DNA of 64,000 nt, from the NCBI RefSeq assembly GCF_003625475.1, contig NZ_RAIQ01000002.1, positions 1 to 64,000 of the forward strand, read 5' to 3'. Positions 1 through 6,693 of this stretch are shown here, piece by piece. Made by a program: the position numbers and the translations under genes. The notes below the pieces were generated by a model that worked only from the letters and a program-made list of their open reading frames with translations, was not told the origin of the DNA and ran no database searches. How positions within the stretch are numbered: the stretch's first letter is position 1; each line of letters starts with the position of its first letter. The stretch is from Butyrivibrio sp. X503 (GTDB lineage: Bacteria > Bacillota > Clostridia > Lachnospirales > Lachnospiraceae).

Positions 1-642
1 TATATTCAACAGCATACACGTTTTGATAAAGAATATAAACTTATGATGTGGTCTTCTGCCAAAGGCCAAGGAATGTGTGAGATAGGCGATATAATACCAG
101 ATTATAAAGGTAAAGAATATTGGAAAGCTGAAACAGATAAAGAATTTGAAGATTTAATGATATTCTTTTCAAGAATCATTAAAGAGAAAGGTTTTGATGT
201 TCTTGATGAAATGTTGGCTGAGCAACCGGATACATTTGAGACACCAGAACGAAAAAAATATTTTAAAGAACATAGGAAAGAACTGGTTGAAAAATATGAT
301 GCTATTTATCATATCCTTTCCATAGATTCTAAACAAGATCAGTTAAGGAAAATAGATGAAGTTTTATGGGATAATAGACAAGCTAACGATATCCCGGAAG
401 AGCAAGAAAAAATATACGATTTATTGCTTGGAATGGCTGCTATAGTAACTGAAATTGCAATAGAAAAAGAAGGGGTTGAGATAGATTATGATGGGTGGCG
501 AGTAGAAGTCAAATATCCCATTGCTGTATTAAATTTTTGGCCGATATTTGTAGTTGTACAGGCGTGGTTAAGATATCATCTAGAGGAAAAAAAAGATATA
601 TTGATTGTATGGTCTATGCTAAGGACAACTATTAGAGAATAG
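1..642 (+). CDS. Tandem family protein, copy 1 (5' end outside window)
   Basis: The reading frame is open from base 1, so the gene begins upstream and 213 residues are visible. I do not recognise the family. It is a soluble, acidic, mostly helical protein with no signal peptide or membrane segment. Fixed landmarks shared with the next three genes are a FETPERK-YFKEHRK block, a KYD-IYHI block, LLGMAA, IDYDGWRVE and a C-terminal VVQAW-YH block. It is almost identical to copy 3 (1452-2231) until about the last 25 codons, where the two diverge abruptly. This is the first member of a head-to-tail array. The function is unknown; an immunity-type role is possible but is inference. Confidence 0.75.
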   Translation, partial: YIQQHTRFDKEYKLMMWSSAKGQGMCEIGDIIPDYKGKEYWKAETDKEFEDLMIFFSRIIKEKGFDVLDEMLAEQPDTFETPERKKYFKEHRKELVEKYDAIYHILSIDSKQDQLRKIDEVLWDNRQANDIPEEQEKIYDLLLGMAAIVTEIAIEKEGVEIDYDGWRVEVKYPIAVLNFWPIFVVVQAWLRYHLEEKKDILIVWSMLRTTIRE

Positions 643-666
643 AATGAGTGTATCCTGGATTTTGCT

Positions 667-1437
667 ATGAATAGAACAAAAAAAATCAAAGAAATAATAG
701 GTAAAGTGCTTTCAGAAAAAGGATTTGAATATATACGTTGCGAAAGTGGAATAGTTTGGACTTTTGGCAGAAAAATCGGAGAAGTAGAACAGGAAGTATA
801 TATTCAACAGCATACACGTTTTGACAAAGAATACAAATTAATGTTTTGGACATCGGCTAAAGGTAACGGTATGAAAGAAATAGGAAATGTTCTTTCGGAA
901 TATGAGAAGAAGGAGTACTGGGAAGCAGAATCTGACGAAGAATTTCTTCAGATATTAGAATTTTTTGTATCCTTTATAAAAGAACATGGATTTGACTTAC
1001 TAGAAGATATGCTTGAAGAAAAGCCCGATTCTTTTGAGACGCCAGAAAGAAAACAATATTTCAAAGAACATAGAAAAGAATTGGTCGAGAAGTATGACGG
1101 TATATATCATATTCTTGGGCAAGGTACACGAGAAGAACAGCTTAAGCATATAGATGAAGTATTATGGGAAAATCGCGAAGCGGAAGAAACGCCTGAAAAA
1201 GAGGCAGAGATACAGGAATTATGGCTTGGAATGGCTGCTGTTTTAACAGAAATTATTTTTTCTATAGAAGGAGCGAAGATTGATTATGACTCATGGAGAA
1301 TAAAAATGAATATATCAAATACAGTACTGAGTGTTTGGCCTGTTTATGATGTTATACAAGCATGGATGCGTTATCATTTCGATAATGATAAATCTATTTT
1401 GCTGGTATGGGCTTCAGCAAGGTCGTTAGTACGGTAA
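667..1437 (+). CDS. Tandem family protein, copy 2
   Basis: This 256-residue protein is of unrecognised function. ATG 667 is chosen because copy 4 starts at the same place after the same ggattttgct leader; only a weak GGA lies upstream. The N-terminus (KKIKEIIGKVLSEKGFEYIRC, residues 5-25) is nearly identical at DNA level to copy 3, while the middle differs (EYEKKEYWEAESDEEF, LEDMLEEKPDSFETPERKQ) and is closer to copy 4. The arrangement of an N-terminal helix, then a W-x-F strand, then EVYIQQ loosely recalls DUF4304-like folds, but that is an impression only. It lies 24 bases after copy 1 and 14 bases before copy 3, so co-transcription is likely. Confidence 0.8.
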   Translation: MNRTKKIKEIIGKVLSEKGFEYIRCESGIVWTFGRKIGEVEQEVYIQQHTRFDKEYKLMFWTSAKGNGMKEIGNVLSEYEKKEYWEAESDEEFLQILEFFVSFIKEHGFDLLEDMLEEKPDSFETPERKQYFKEHRKELVEKYDGIYHILGQGTREEQLKHIDEVLWENREAEETPEKEAEIQELWLGMAAVLTEIIFSIEGAKIDYDSWRIKMNISNTVLSVWPVYDVIQAWMRYHFDNDKSILLVWASARSLVR

Positions 1438-1451
1438 AGGGCTCTGATTTA

Positions 1452-2231
1452 ATGTATATAAATAAAACACGTAAAATCAAAGAAATAATAGGTAAAGTGC
1501 TTTCAGAAAAAGGGTTTGAATATATACGTTGCGAAAGTGGAATAGTTTGGACTTTTGGGAGAAAAGTTGGAGAAGTTGAACAGGAAGTATATATTCAACA
1601 GCATACACGTTTTGATAAAGAATATAAACTTATGATGTGGTCTTCTGCCAAAGGCCAAGGAATGTGTGAGATAGGCGATATAATACCAGATTATAAAGGT
1701 AAAGAATATTGGAAAGCTGAAACAGATAAAGAATTTGAAGATTTAATGATATTTTTTTCAAGAATCATTAAAGAGAAAGGTTTTGATGTTCTTGATGAAA
1801 TGTTGGCTGAGCAACCGGATACATTTGAGACACCAGAACGAAAAAAATATTTTAAAGAACATAGGAAAGATTTAATTGAAAAATATGATGCTATATATCA
1901 TATCCTTTCAATGGATTCCAAACAAGATCAGTTAAAGAAAATAGATGAAGTTTTATGGGATAATAGACAAGCTAACGATATCCCGGAAGAGCAAGAAAAA
2001 GTATATGATTTATTGCTTGGAATGGCTGCTATAGTAACTGAAATTGCAATAGAAAAAGAAGGGGTTGAGATAGATTATGATGGCTGGCGAGTAGAAGTCA
2101 AATATCCCATTTCTGTATTAAATTTTTGGCCGATATTTGTAGTTGTACAGGCGTGGTTGGATTATCATATTGATGGAGATAGAAATGCTTTAGGTGTTTG
2201 GTCTATGTTGAGGATGTCTATTCGAGAATAG
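1452..2231 (+). CDS. Tandem family protein, copy 3
   Basis: This is a 259-residue member of the family. The frame is open from 1407, but ATG 1452 gives MYINKTRKIKEIIGK, which aligns with the starts of copies 2 and 4, so I prefer it. The first ~150 bases match copy 2 almost base for base. From about 1591 to 2150 the gene matches copy 1 almost base for base. The final stretch (DYHIDGDRNALGVWSMLR) differs from copy 1 (RYHLEEKKDILIVWSMLR). This pattern points to recent duplication with gene conversion, leaving the C-terminus as the variable part. Function unknown. Confidence 0.8.
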   Translation: MYINKTRKIKEIIGKVLSEKGFEYIRCESGIVWTFGRKVGEVEQEVYIQQHTRFDKEYKLMMWSSAKGQGMCEIGDIIPDYKGKEYWKAETDKEFEDLMIFFSRIIKEKGFDVLDEMLAEQPDTFETPERKKYFKEHRKDLIEKYDAIYHILSMDSKQDQLKKIDEVLWDNRQANDIPEEQEKVYDLLLGMAAIVTEIAIEKEGVEIDYDGWRVEVKYPISVLNFWPIFVVVQAWLDYHIDGDRNALGVWSMLRMSIRE

Positions 2232-2255
2232 ATTAAGTGGTCGTTGGATTTTGCT

Positions 2256-3038
2256 ATGAATAAAACACGTAAAATCAAAGAAATAATAGGGAAAGTTCTT
2301 GCGGAAAAAGGTTTTAAGTATATACGTTGTGAAAGAAGACTTATCTGGACTTTTGGAAGAAAAATTGAGGACGTTGAACAAGAAGTATACATTCAGCAGC
2401 AGGATTATTTGGAAGATGATTATAAATTGATGTTTTGGAGTTCTGCAAAAGGCAATGGAATGAAAGAGATAGGGGCGATACTTCCCGAGTATGAGAATAA
2501 GGAATACTGGCGGGCTGAAACAGATGCAGAGTTTATAGATGTTATGGAGTTCTTTGCAACATTTATTCGAAAGCATGGATTTGATCTTCTGGAGGATATG
2601 CTCACAGAAAAGCCAGATTCTTTTGAAACGCCCGAACGGAAGCAGTATTTTAAAGAGCATAGAAAAGAGTTGGCGGCGAAATATGATGCAATCTACCATA
2701 TTATAGGTAACGGAACTCCTCTGGAGCAATTGAATCATATAGATGATGTCCTATATGAAAATCGTATAGCAGAAGAGACACCGGAGGAGATAGAAAGAAT
2801 AAATGAATTGTGGCTCGGAATGGCTGCAATACTGGTGGAAATGGTTTTGGATTTTCAAGGGGATGCCAAAGTGGCATATGATACATACAGGGTGGAAATA
2901 CAATTTAAAACAAGTGAGAGCGATATAATGCCAATATTTATAGTAGTGCAGGCATGGGGGGATTACCATTTTAATAATGACAGGACGCAAAATGTAGTTT
3001 GGGCTATGGCAAGATCAACGGTAACTTATAAATTGTAA
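2256..3038 (+). CDS. Tandem family protein, copy 4
   Basis: This is a 260-residue member, the most diverged of the four full-length copies. ATG 2256 is preceded by the same ttggattttgct leader as copy 2; the in-frame TTG at 2244 is less likely. It keeps the FETPERKQYFKEHRKEL block, KYDAIYHI, LWLGMAA and VVQAWGDYHF, but has a different central region (EYENKEYWRAETDAEF) and the tail ARSTVTYKL. Its last codons lie inside a 300-base segment that is repeated 1.45 kb downstream, so a fragment of its 3' end recurs at about 4474. Function unknown. Confidence 0.8.
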   Translation: MNKTRKIKEIIGKVLAEKGFKYIRCERRLIWTFGRKIEDVEQEVYIQQQDYLEDDYKLMFWSSAKGNGMKEIGAILPEYENKEYWRAETDAEFIDVMEFFATFIRKHGFDLLEDMLTEKPDSFETPERKQYFKEHRKELAAKYDAIYHIIGNGTPLEQLNHIDDVLYENRIAEETPEEIERINELWLGMAAILVEMVLDFQGDAKVAYDTYRVEIQFKTSESDIMPIFIVVQAWGDYHFNNDRTQNVVWAMARSTVTYKL

Positions 3039-3320
3039 ATTGAGTTGAGCAAACATGACTGAAACTAGAAAAATGGAATCAAATAAAAATCGTGCTTACG
3101 AGCAGGAGTGCGCAAAGCTTGCTGCATTATGGAATCAGCATGAAATATGCCCTGAATGTGGAAATAATAATATATTGGTTATAGAAGATTATACGCGTTG
3201 TTTTTTTCTAAGCCTAAACTTGTTAGAAAATATAAATGCTTAGATTGTGGGTGTTTGTGGCTATAAAGTCAAGAGAAAAATAGATACCCCTTAGAAGGCT
3301 TACCAGGGATAGGATAATCA
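3020..3320 (+). repeat. Direct repeat R1, first copy
   Basis: This segment runs from the last codons of the fourth tandem gene, across the zinc-ribbon gene, to an aggataatca sequence. It is repeated at 4474-4775 with few differences. The second copy is one base longer because of the frameshift in the first zinc-ribbon gene. Confidence 0.85.
3055..3266 (+). pseudogene. Zinc-ribbon small protein, frameshifted copy
   Basis: The frame opens MTETRKMESNKNRAYEQE and carries the first zinc-knuckle pair (CPECG). A one-base loss before or within a run of T around 3205-3212 shifts the frame, so translation ends at 3243 with a foreign tail. The base-perfect counterpart at 4509-4721 has one extra base there and continues to the second pair, CLDCGC. 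In the other frame the lost tail (SKPKLVRKYKCLDCGC) is still present up to a TAA at 3264-3266. The second metal-binding pair is therefore missing from the product. It is a recent pseudogene, unless the homopolymer is a sequencing error or a slippage site. Confidence 0.75.
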
Positions 3321-3326
3321 AGAGAA

Positions 3327-3737
3327 ATGAAGAAAAATATAGTAATCATATTGTCATTAGTGATTGTTATTGTAATAGCTTTTTTTCTTGTATCATCTAA
3401 CAAACCCAGAATACAACTTATAGAAAAAGAATCATATTTTGACACTTTTGAAGTTGTTAATGGGGAAACGCGGATAATGTGCGTATTATCTATAAAAAAT
3501 AATACAGATGAAATGATTACACTCAGCGTCAATGCGATATTTGATCAGGATTATCAAAGTGGATTGGTTTCAGATAAAACTGTTGAAGGTGTCTGGGATG
3601 ATACAGGTGTGGCGGAAATATCTTTAGCTCCTAAAGAAAAAGTATCATACAAAAAAATAATCTTTTCATCTCCAAACGCAGGATGTGATACCAAAACGGA
3701 TAGAAACCTTCCGGAGATTCAATTGATTAAAAAGTGA
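3327..3737 (+). CDS. Small membrane-anchored or exported protein
   Basis: This 136-residue protein is not recognised. Residues 4-22 form one hydrophobic segment (NIVIILSLVIVIVIAFFLV) that would act as an uncleaved anchor or signal, with the rest outside. The exterior part is beta-rich (IMCVLSIKNNTDEMITLSV), like a small immunoglobulin-type domain, and ends with a single cysteine in NAGCDTK. The ribosome binding site is weak. The gene sits inside the duplicated region, but in the second duplicate almost all of it has been deleted, leaving a 22-base scar at 4766-4787. Confidence 0.6.
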   Translation: MKKNIVIILSLVIVIVIAFFLVSSNKPRIQLIEKESYFDTFEVVNGETRIMCVLSIKNNTDEMITLSVNAIFDQDYQSGLVSDKTVEGVWDDTGVAEISLAPKEKVSYKKIIFSSPNAGCDTKTDRNLPEIQLIKK

Positions 3738-3759
3738 ATAATACAATAAATGTTTTTTT

Positions 3760-3791
3760 GGTACCTGTATCAATAAGCAGATGTTGGAGTT
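3760..3791 (+). repeat. Short direct repeat R2, first copy
   Basis: This 32-base stretch, beginning ggtacctgtatcaat, recurs at 4785-4816 with two mismatches. Together with R1 it marks the two ends of the duplicated unit, and sequence after it is unrelated in the two copies. Confidence 0.8.
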
Positions 3792-3821
3792 TAATGATAA
3801 AACCGAATTGCGAAGGATGAT

Positions 3822-4430
3822 ATGGCAATACAATATAAAAAGATAATCAAAGAGATAATTGGACCCGAGGCAAAAGAACATGGTTTTACGCTTGTTAAGA
3901 ATGGACCTGCCGGTATGACAAAAAGAAATTTGGCTGTATATGAAAAGAGCATAGATGAATATGCTGCTATTATGCACGAAAAAGGCTATAAGGCGTTTTT
4001 AGAAGATGAAAATGAACCGCGTTTTCATTCTACTGAACATGGCTATTTATTAAAAAAATACAAAGAGTTATCAGCTGAGTATAGTAGAGCTCATAACATA
4101 GATCCTGATTTAACTTTAATTGATAAACTTAATTTGATTGTAAAAAAAGTTGTGGAATTACGAGGGGCTAATTTTGAGGATATAAAGGGAGAATTAATTA
4201 AAATAGCTGCTTTTTATACCACGTCACTTCTGGAATGTGAAGGAACAAGCATAGAAGAATATAGAGGCTATGATTTTTATGTGACTTTACGTGGAGAGAT
4301 GGGCGCATTAAATGTTCTGTTTACGATTCTGGATTTATGGAAAAACGGAAAGAGCAATGTGTTTATATATAATAGTTGTGATCTTGCTTTGAGTGAAGAT
4401 GAATTTGAAGCTTTAAATCTGAAATTGTGA
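3822..4430 (+). CDS. Short distant relative of the tandem family
   Basis: This 202-residue protein starts at ATG 3822 after AAGGATG. By eye it follows the tandem family: KKIIKEIIGPEAKEHGF matches RKIKEIIGKVLAEKGF; EKGYKAFLEDENEPRFHSTE matches EKGFDVLDEMLAEQPDTFET; LKKYKELSAEYSRAHNI matches FKEHRKELVEKYDAIYHI; and IKIAAFYTTSLLECEG then YRGYDFYV match LLGMAAIVTEIAIEKEG then YDGWRVEV. About 40 residues after the N-terminal helix (the W-x-F and EVYIQQ strands) are missing, which explains the shorter length. It is likely the same fold at low identity. Function unknown. Confidence 0.65.
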   Translation: MAIQYKKIIKEIIGPEAKEHGFTLVKNGPAGMTKRNLAVYEKSIDEYAAIMHEKGYKAFLEDENEPRFHSTEHGYLLKKYKELSAEYSRAHNIDPDLTLIDKLNLIVKKVVELRGANFEDIKGELIKIAAFYTTSLLECEGTSIEEYRGYDFYVTLRGEMGALNVLFTILDLWKNGKSNVFIYNSCDLALSEDEFEALNLKL

Positions 4431-4473
4431 CAGTAAGTAGAGATACAACAACATAGTATTATTTGGGATGATT

Positions 4474-4775
4474 GGTAACTTATAAATTGTAAATTGAGTT
4501 GAGCAAACATGACTGAAACAAGAAAAATGGAATCAAATAAAAATCGTGCTTACGAACAGGAGTGTGCAAAGCTTGCGGCATTGTGGAATCAGCATGAAAA
4601 ATGTCCTGAATGTGGAAATAATAATATATTGGTTATAGAAGATTATACGCGTTGCTTTTTTTCTAAGCCTAAACTTGTTAGAAAATATAAATGCTTAGAT
4701 TGTGGGTGTTTGTGGCTCTAAAGTCAAGAGAAAAATTGATTCCTCTTAGAAGGATTACCAGGGATAGGATTATCA
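4474..4775 (+). repeat. Direct repeat R1, second copy
   Basis: This is the second copy of the segment at 3020-3320. It begins with the 3' remnant of a tandem-family gene (ggtaacttataaattg), carries the intact zinc-ribbon gene, and ends at aggattatca. The sequence then jumps directly to bases matching 3551-3568 in the first unit. Confidence 0.85.
4509..4721 (+). CDS. Small zinc-ribbon protein, intact copy
   Basis: This is a 70-residue soluble protein. The N-terminal half is charged (MTETRKMESNKNRAYEQE) and the C-terminal half has two cysteine pairs, CPECG at about residues 36-40 and CLDCGC near the end, as in a zinc ribbon. The segment between the pairs (NILVIEDYTRCFFSKPK) carries a fifth cysteine. 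No clear ribosome binding site is seen upstream of ATG 4509. It is duplicated from, or to, 3055-3266. It could bind nucleic acid or a protein partner; nothing in the sequence decides which. Confidence 0.65.
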   Translation: MTETRKMESNKNRAYEQECAKLAALWNQHEKCPECGNNNILVIEDYTRCFFSKPKLVRKYKCLDCGCLWL

Positions 4776-4784
4776 AAGCGGATT

Positions 4785-4816
4785 GGTACTTGTATCAATT
4801 AGCAGATGTTGGAGTT
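4785..4816 (+). repeat. Short direct repeat R2, second copy
   Basis: This matches 3760-3791 with two mismatches. The repeat ends exactly one base before the ATG chosen for the next gene, so that gene's upstream region was replaced at this junction. Confidence 0.8.
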
Positions 4817-5368
4817 ATGGAACAGAAGAAGTGTGACTATCAAAAGATCTTTATATATTTTATGCTCTTCGTTTTTGTTATTGCTATAGTAATCGGAACT
4901 ATCGACAATTCTAAGTATGAACCTATCATATTTGGTGATTCGAGTTTTCTTTTGCCTAAAAGAATCACTGAAGGAATGAATAGAAGCGATGGCGAAGATT
5001 ATGTTTTCATTCAAAATGATGATTATTTGGTTTTGGGAATAGGTCCTGATTGCGCGGACGTAGATGACGATATTCTGGAGCAGTTTAATAATTCATCCGA
5101 GGATATAGATAATGCCAATTCGATTCGAACCGGAATGGAATTAATGAAATTATTAAGAGATACTGATGGCGTTATAGTTGATACCGGCAGAACAGATAAA
5201 CCAAGTTACCATAGCTTTTTTGTTCAGTTTAGATCGGATGGTTGGGAAGAGGTTATTTTGGCATATAGAGCCGATGACAAAAACCTGATCGAAATAATCA
5301 TCGCTCCTGAAAACGATATTTCTGATAAAGAGATAATTAAAATGCTGGGTTGCATGAGATTTGATTAA
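4817..5368 (+). CDS. Single-pass membrane protein of unknown function
   Basis: The product has 183 residues from ATG 4817. An anchor at about residues 10-30 (IFIYFMLFVFVIAIVIGTI) is followed by an acidic extracytoplasmic domain with SFLLPKRITEGM, DDYLVLGIGPDCADVDDD and a C-terminal EIIKMLGCMRF. The GGAG before the ATG is only two bases away, so the start is uncertain; the frame is open upstream to 4691, but that would overlap the zinc-ribbon gene. Upstream sequence up to 4816 belongs to the duplicated segment, so the gene begins at a recombination junction. Family not recognised. Confidence 0.55.
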   Translation: MEQKKCDYQKIFIYFMLFVFVIAIVIGTIDNSKYEPIIFGDSSFLLPKRITEGMNRSDGEDYVFIQNDDYLVLGIGPDCADVDDDILEQFNNSSEDIDNANSIRTGMELMKLLRDTDGVIVDTGRTDKPSYHSFFVQFRSDGWEEVILAYRADDKNLIEIIIAPENDISDKEIIKMLGCMRFD

Positions 5369-5404
5369 AGCACTATTTGGAAATATACAAAAGGAAAGAG
5401 TGTG

Positions 5405-5833
5405 ATGGAGATGGCTAAAAAATTCTCAATCGTTGTGGTGGCTGTATTTATTGTTTGTACAACTTTGTTTGCTTCGCATTATGTTAGGCAAAGTGCTTTG
5501 AAAAAAAATTTGTTAGCAGCTGATGAGTTTCTGGATATTTATAATTATTTATTGGATAAGGAGTTCTATACAGCTAAAATTGATGGCTCAACCCTTGTTC
5601 TGAGAGACCGAAACATGAATACATTAGCTGAGTATAATCTGCCCCACAAAATGAAATCAAAATTACTCTATATTGAAAATAGAGATACCAATATGATTTT
5701 TTGGACAGCAGGGTCTGATGATCTGGAAGGGATAATGTTCATGAAATCTGAATGGACGGATGAAGCGTGGGATGGATTGGAAAGAATCAATAGGCTAAAT
5801 GGAAATGCCTATAAAGTGTATACGTTTAATTAG
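5405..5833 (+). CDS. Small membrane-anchored hypothetical protein
   Basis: This product of about 142 residues has an N-terminal hydrophobic segment (IVVVAVFIVCTTLFASHYV, residues 8-26) and a soluble remainder rich in charged and aromatic residues (LVLRDRNMNTLAEYNL, NMIFWTAGSDDLEG). AAGGA at 5391-5395 supports a start at GTG 5402 or ATG 5405; ATG 5411 is further away. It follows the previous membrane gene by 36 bases and ends the AT-rich island. Family not recognised. Confidence 0.6.
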   Translation: MEMAKKFSIVVVAVFIVCTTLFASHYVRQSALKKNLLAADEFLDIYNYLLDKEFYTAKIDGSTLVLRDRNMNTLAEYNLPHKMKSKLLYIENRDTNMIFWTAGSDDLEGIMFMKSEWTDEAWDGLERINRLNGNAYKVYTFN

Positions 5834-5882
5834 TGGATTGTGCTATTATTTGTTATATCTAGATTAATTTAGGGAGAATAGC

Positions 5883-6317
5883 ATGAGAGCAGTTTTGACA
5901 AGGGTTTTATCGGCATCGGTTGATATAGACGGAAAGAGAGTGGCGGAGATCGATAACGGATTTCTGGTGCTTCTTGGAGTACATGTATCGGATACCGAGG
6001 AAAAGGCCAAGAAGATGGCGGATAAGATCTGCGGCCTTAGGATATTTGAAGATGAGAACGGCAAGATGAACATTAACCCGAAAGACGCCGGAGCGAAGCT
6101 CCTTATCGTAAGTCAGTTTACTTTATATGCGGACTGTTCATCCAGAAGGCCGGGATTTACTGAGGCTGCAAGACCTGAGCTCGCCGTACCTTTATATGAG
6201 CTTGTCGTAAAGGAGTGCAGAGACAGAGGCTTTGAAGTCGGAACGGGAGAATTCGGGGCGGATATGAAAGTGACATCCGTAAATGACGGACCCGTGACGA
6301 TAGTTCTTGATATATGA
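5883..6317 (+). CDS. dtd: D-aminoacyl-tRNA deacylase
   Basis: This 144-residue protein has the usual length for Dtd. It hydrolyses D-amino acids, and glycine from mischarged tRNA-Ala, in the cytoplasm. The two family signatures are present: SQFTLYADC at about residues 78-86, and VNDGPVTIVLD at the C-terminus, carrying the Gly-cis-Pro motif (GP) that gives chiral proofreading. The N-terminus MRAVLTRVLSASV is typical. RBS AGGGAGA lies eight bases before ATG 5883. It marks the return from the AT-rich island to ordinary chromosomal composition and is followed by a strong terminator. Confidence 0.95.
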   Translation: MRAVLTRVLSASVDIDGKRVAEIDNGFLVLLGVHVSDTEEKAKKMADKICGLRIFEDENGKMNINPKDAGAKLLIVSQFTLYADCSSRRPGFTEAARPELAVPLYELVVKECRDRGFEVGTGEFGADMKVTSVNDGPVTIVLDI

Positions 6318-6339
6318 TCTCTTAATATAACAAAACAAC

Positions 6340-6369
6340 AAAAAAGAATGTCTGATGACATTCTTTTTT
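6340..6369. terminator. Bidirectional intrinsic terminator
   Basis: The stem is AAAAAAGAATGTC (6340-6352), the loop tgat, and the arm GACATTCTTTTTT (6357-6369). The A-run before and T-run after let it end both dtd on the + strand and the small minus-strand gene, whose stop codon overlaps it. Confidence 0.9.
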
Positions 6370-6478
6370 AGATTGTTTTTTCTTTTTTCGTTTCTTCTTT
6401 TTCTTCGTTGATCTTCTCTATAAGTCTATCTATTTCAGCCTGTGAAAGTCTAACGTAATCATTATTTACTTCTGCCAT
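6368..6478 (-). CDS. 36-residue small protein
   Basis: On the minus strand an ATG (complement of 6476-6478) opens a 36-codon frame ending in TAA at 6368-6370. A textbook ribosome binding site, AAGGAGGT (complement of 6487-6494), lies eight bases upstream. The peptide begins MAEVNNDYVRLSQAEID and ends with a lysine and glutamate run (EEKEETKKEKTI), so it is a short amphipathic charged helix with no membrane segment. Its stop codon sits inside the terminator shared with dtd. The RBS and terminator make it likely to be a real gene, although it is short. Function unknown. Confidence 0.65.
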   Translation of the reverse strand: MAEVNNDYVRLSQAEIDRLIEKINEEKEETKKEKTI

Positions 6479-6621
6479 GTCAAAAAACCTCCTTCTACAT
6501 GACCCCCTTCACGATAGTTATATCATATTTCGACAAGAATTTATATAAATTTTATAAAATCCATAAAAAGTTCATAATTTAAATTTAGTGTGAAATATGT
6601 TTGAATAATGTGCACCCTATG

Positions 6622-6650
6622 TTGCAAAACAAAATAAAAGATATTATCAT
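6622..6650 (+). promoter_or_regulatory. Likely promoter of the amino-acid ABC transporter operon
   Basis: TTGCAA (6622-6627), a 17-base spacer and TATCAT (6645-6650) lie about 45 bases before the ATG of the binding-protein gene. No riboswitch or T-box fold was recognised in the 5' region. Confidence 0.45.
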
Positions 6651-6693
6651 TCGATTTAGACAAGAAAGTATTGTACATTCAGGAGGAAAGATC

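Noticed and set aside
2190-2738. Minus-strand frame of 182 codons over the tandem array
   Set aside because: The low GC of the island gives long antisense frames by chance. The translation is rich in Phe, Ile and Leu with no RBS, and the + strand frames are conserved between copies.
1-3038. Repeated blocks considered as a CRISPR array
   Set aside because: The repeats are whole ~800-base genes with conserved reading frames, not short repeats with unique spacers.
6480-6693. Possible riboswitch or T-box before the amino-acid transporter
   Set aside because: No specifier-loop, antiterminator pair or known aptamer motif was found, and there is no terminator hairpin before the start codon.
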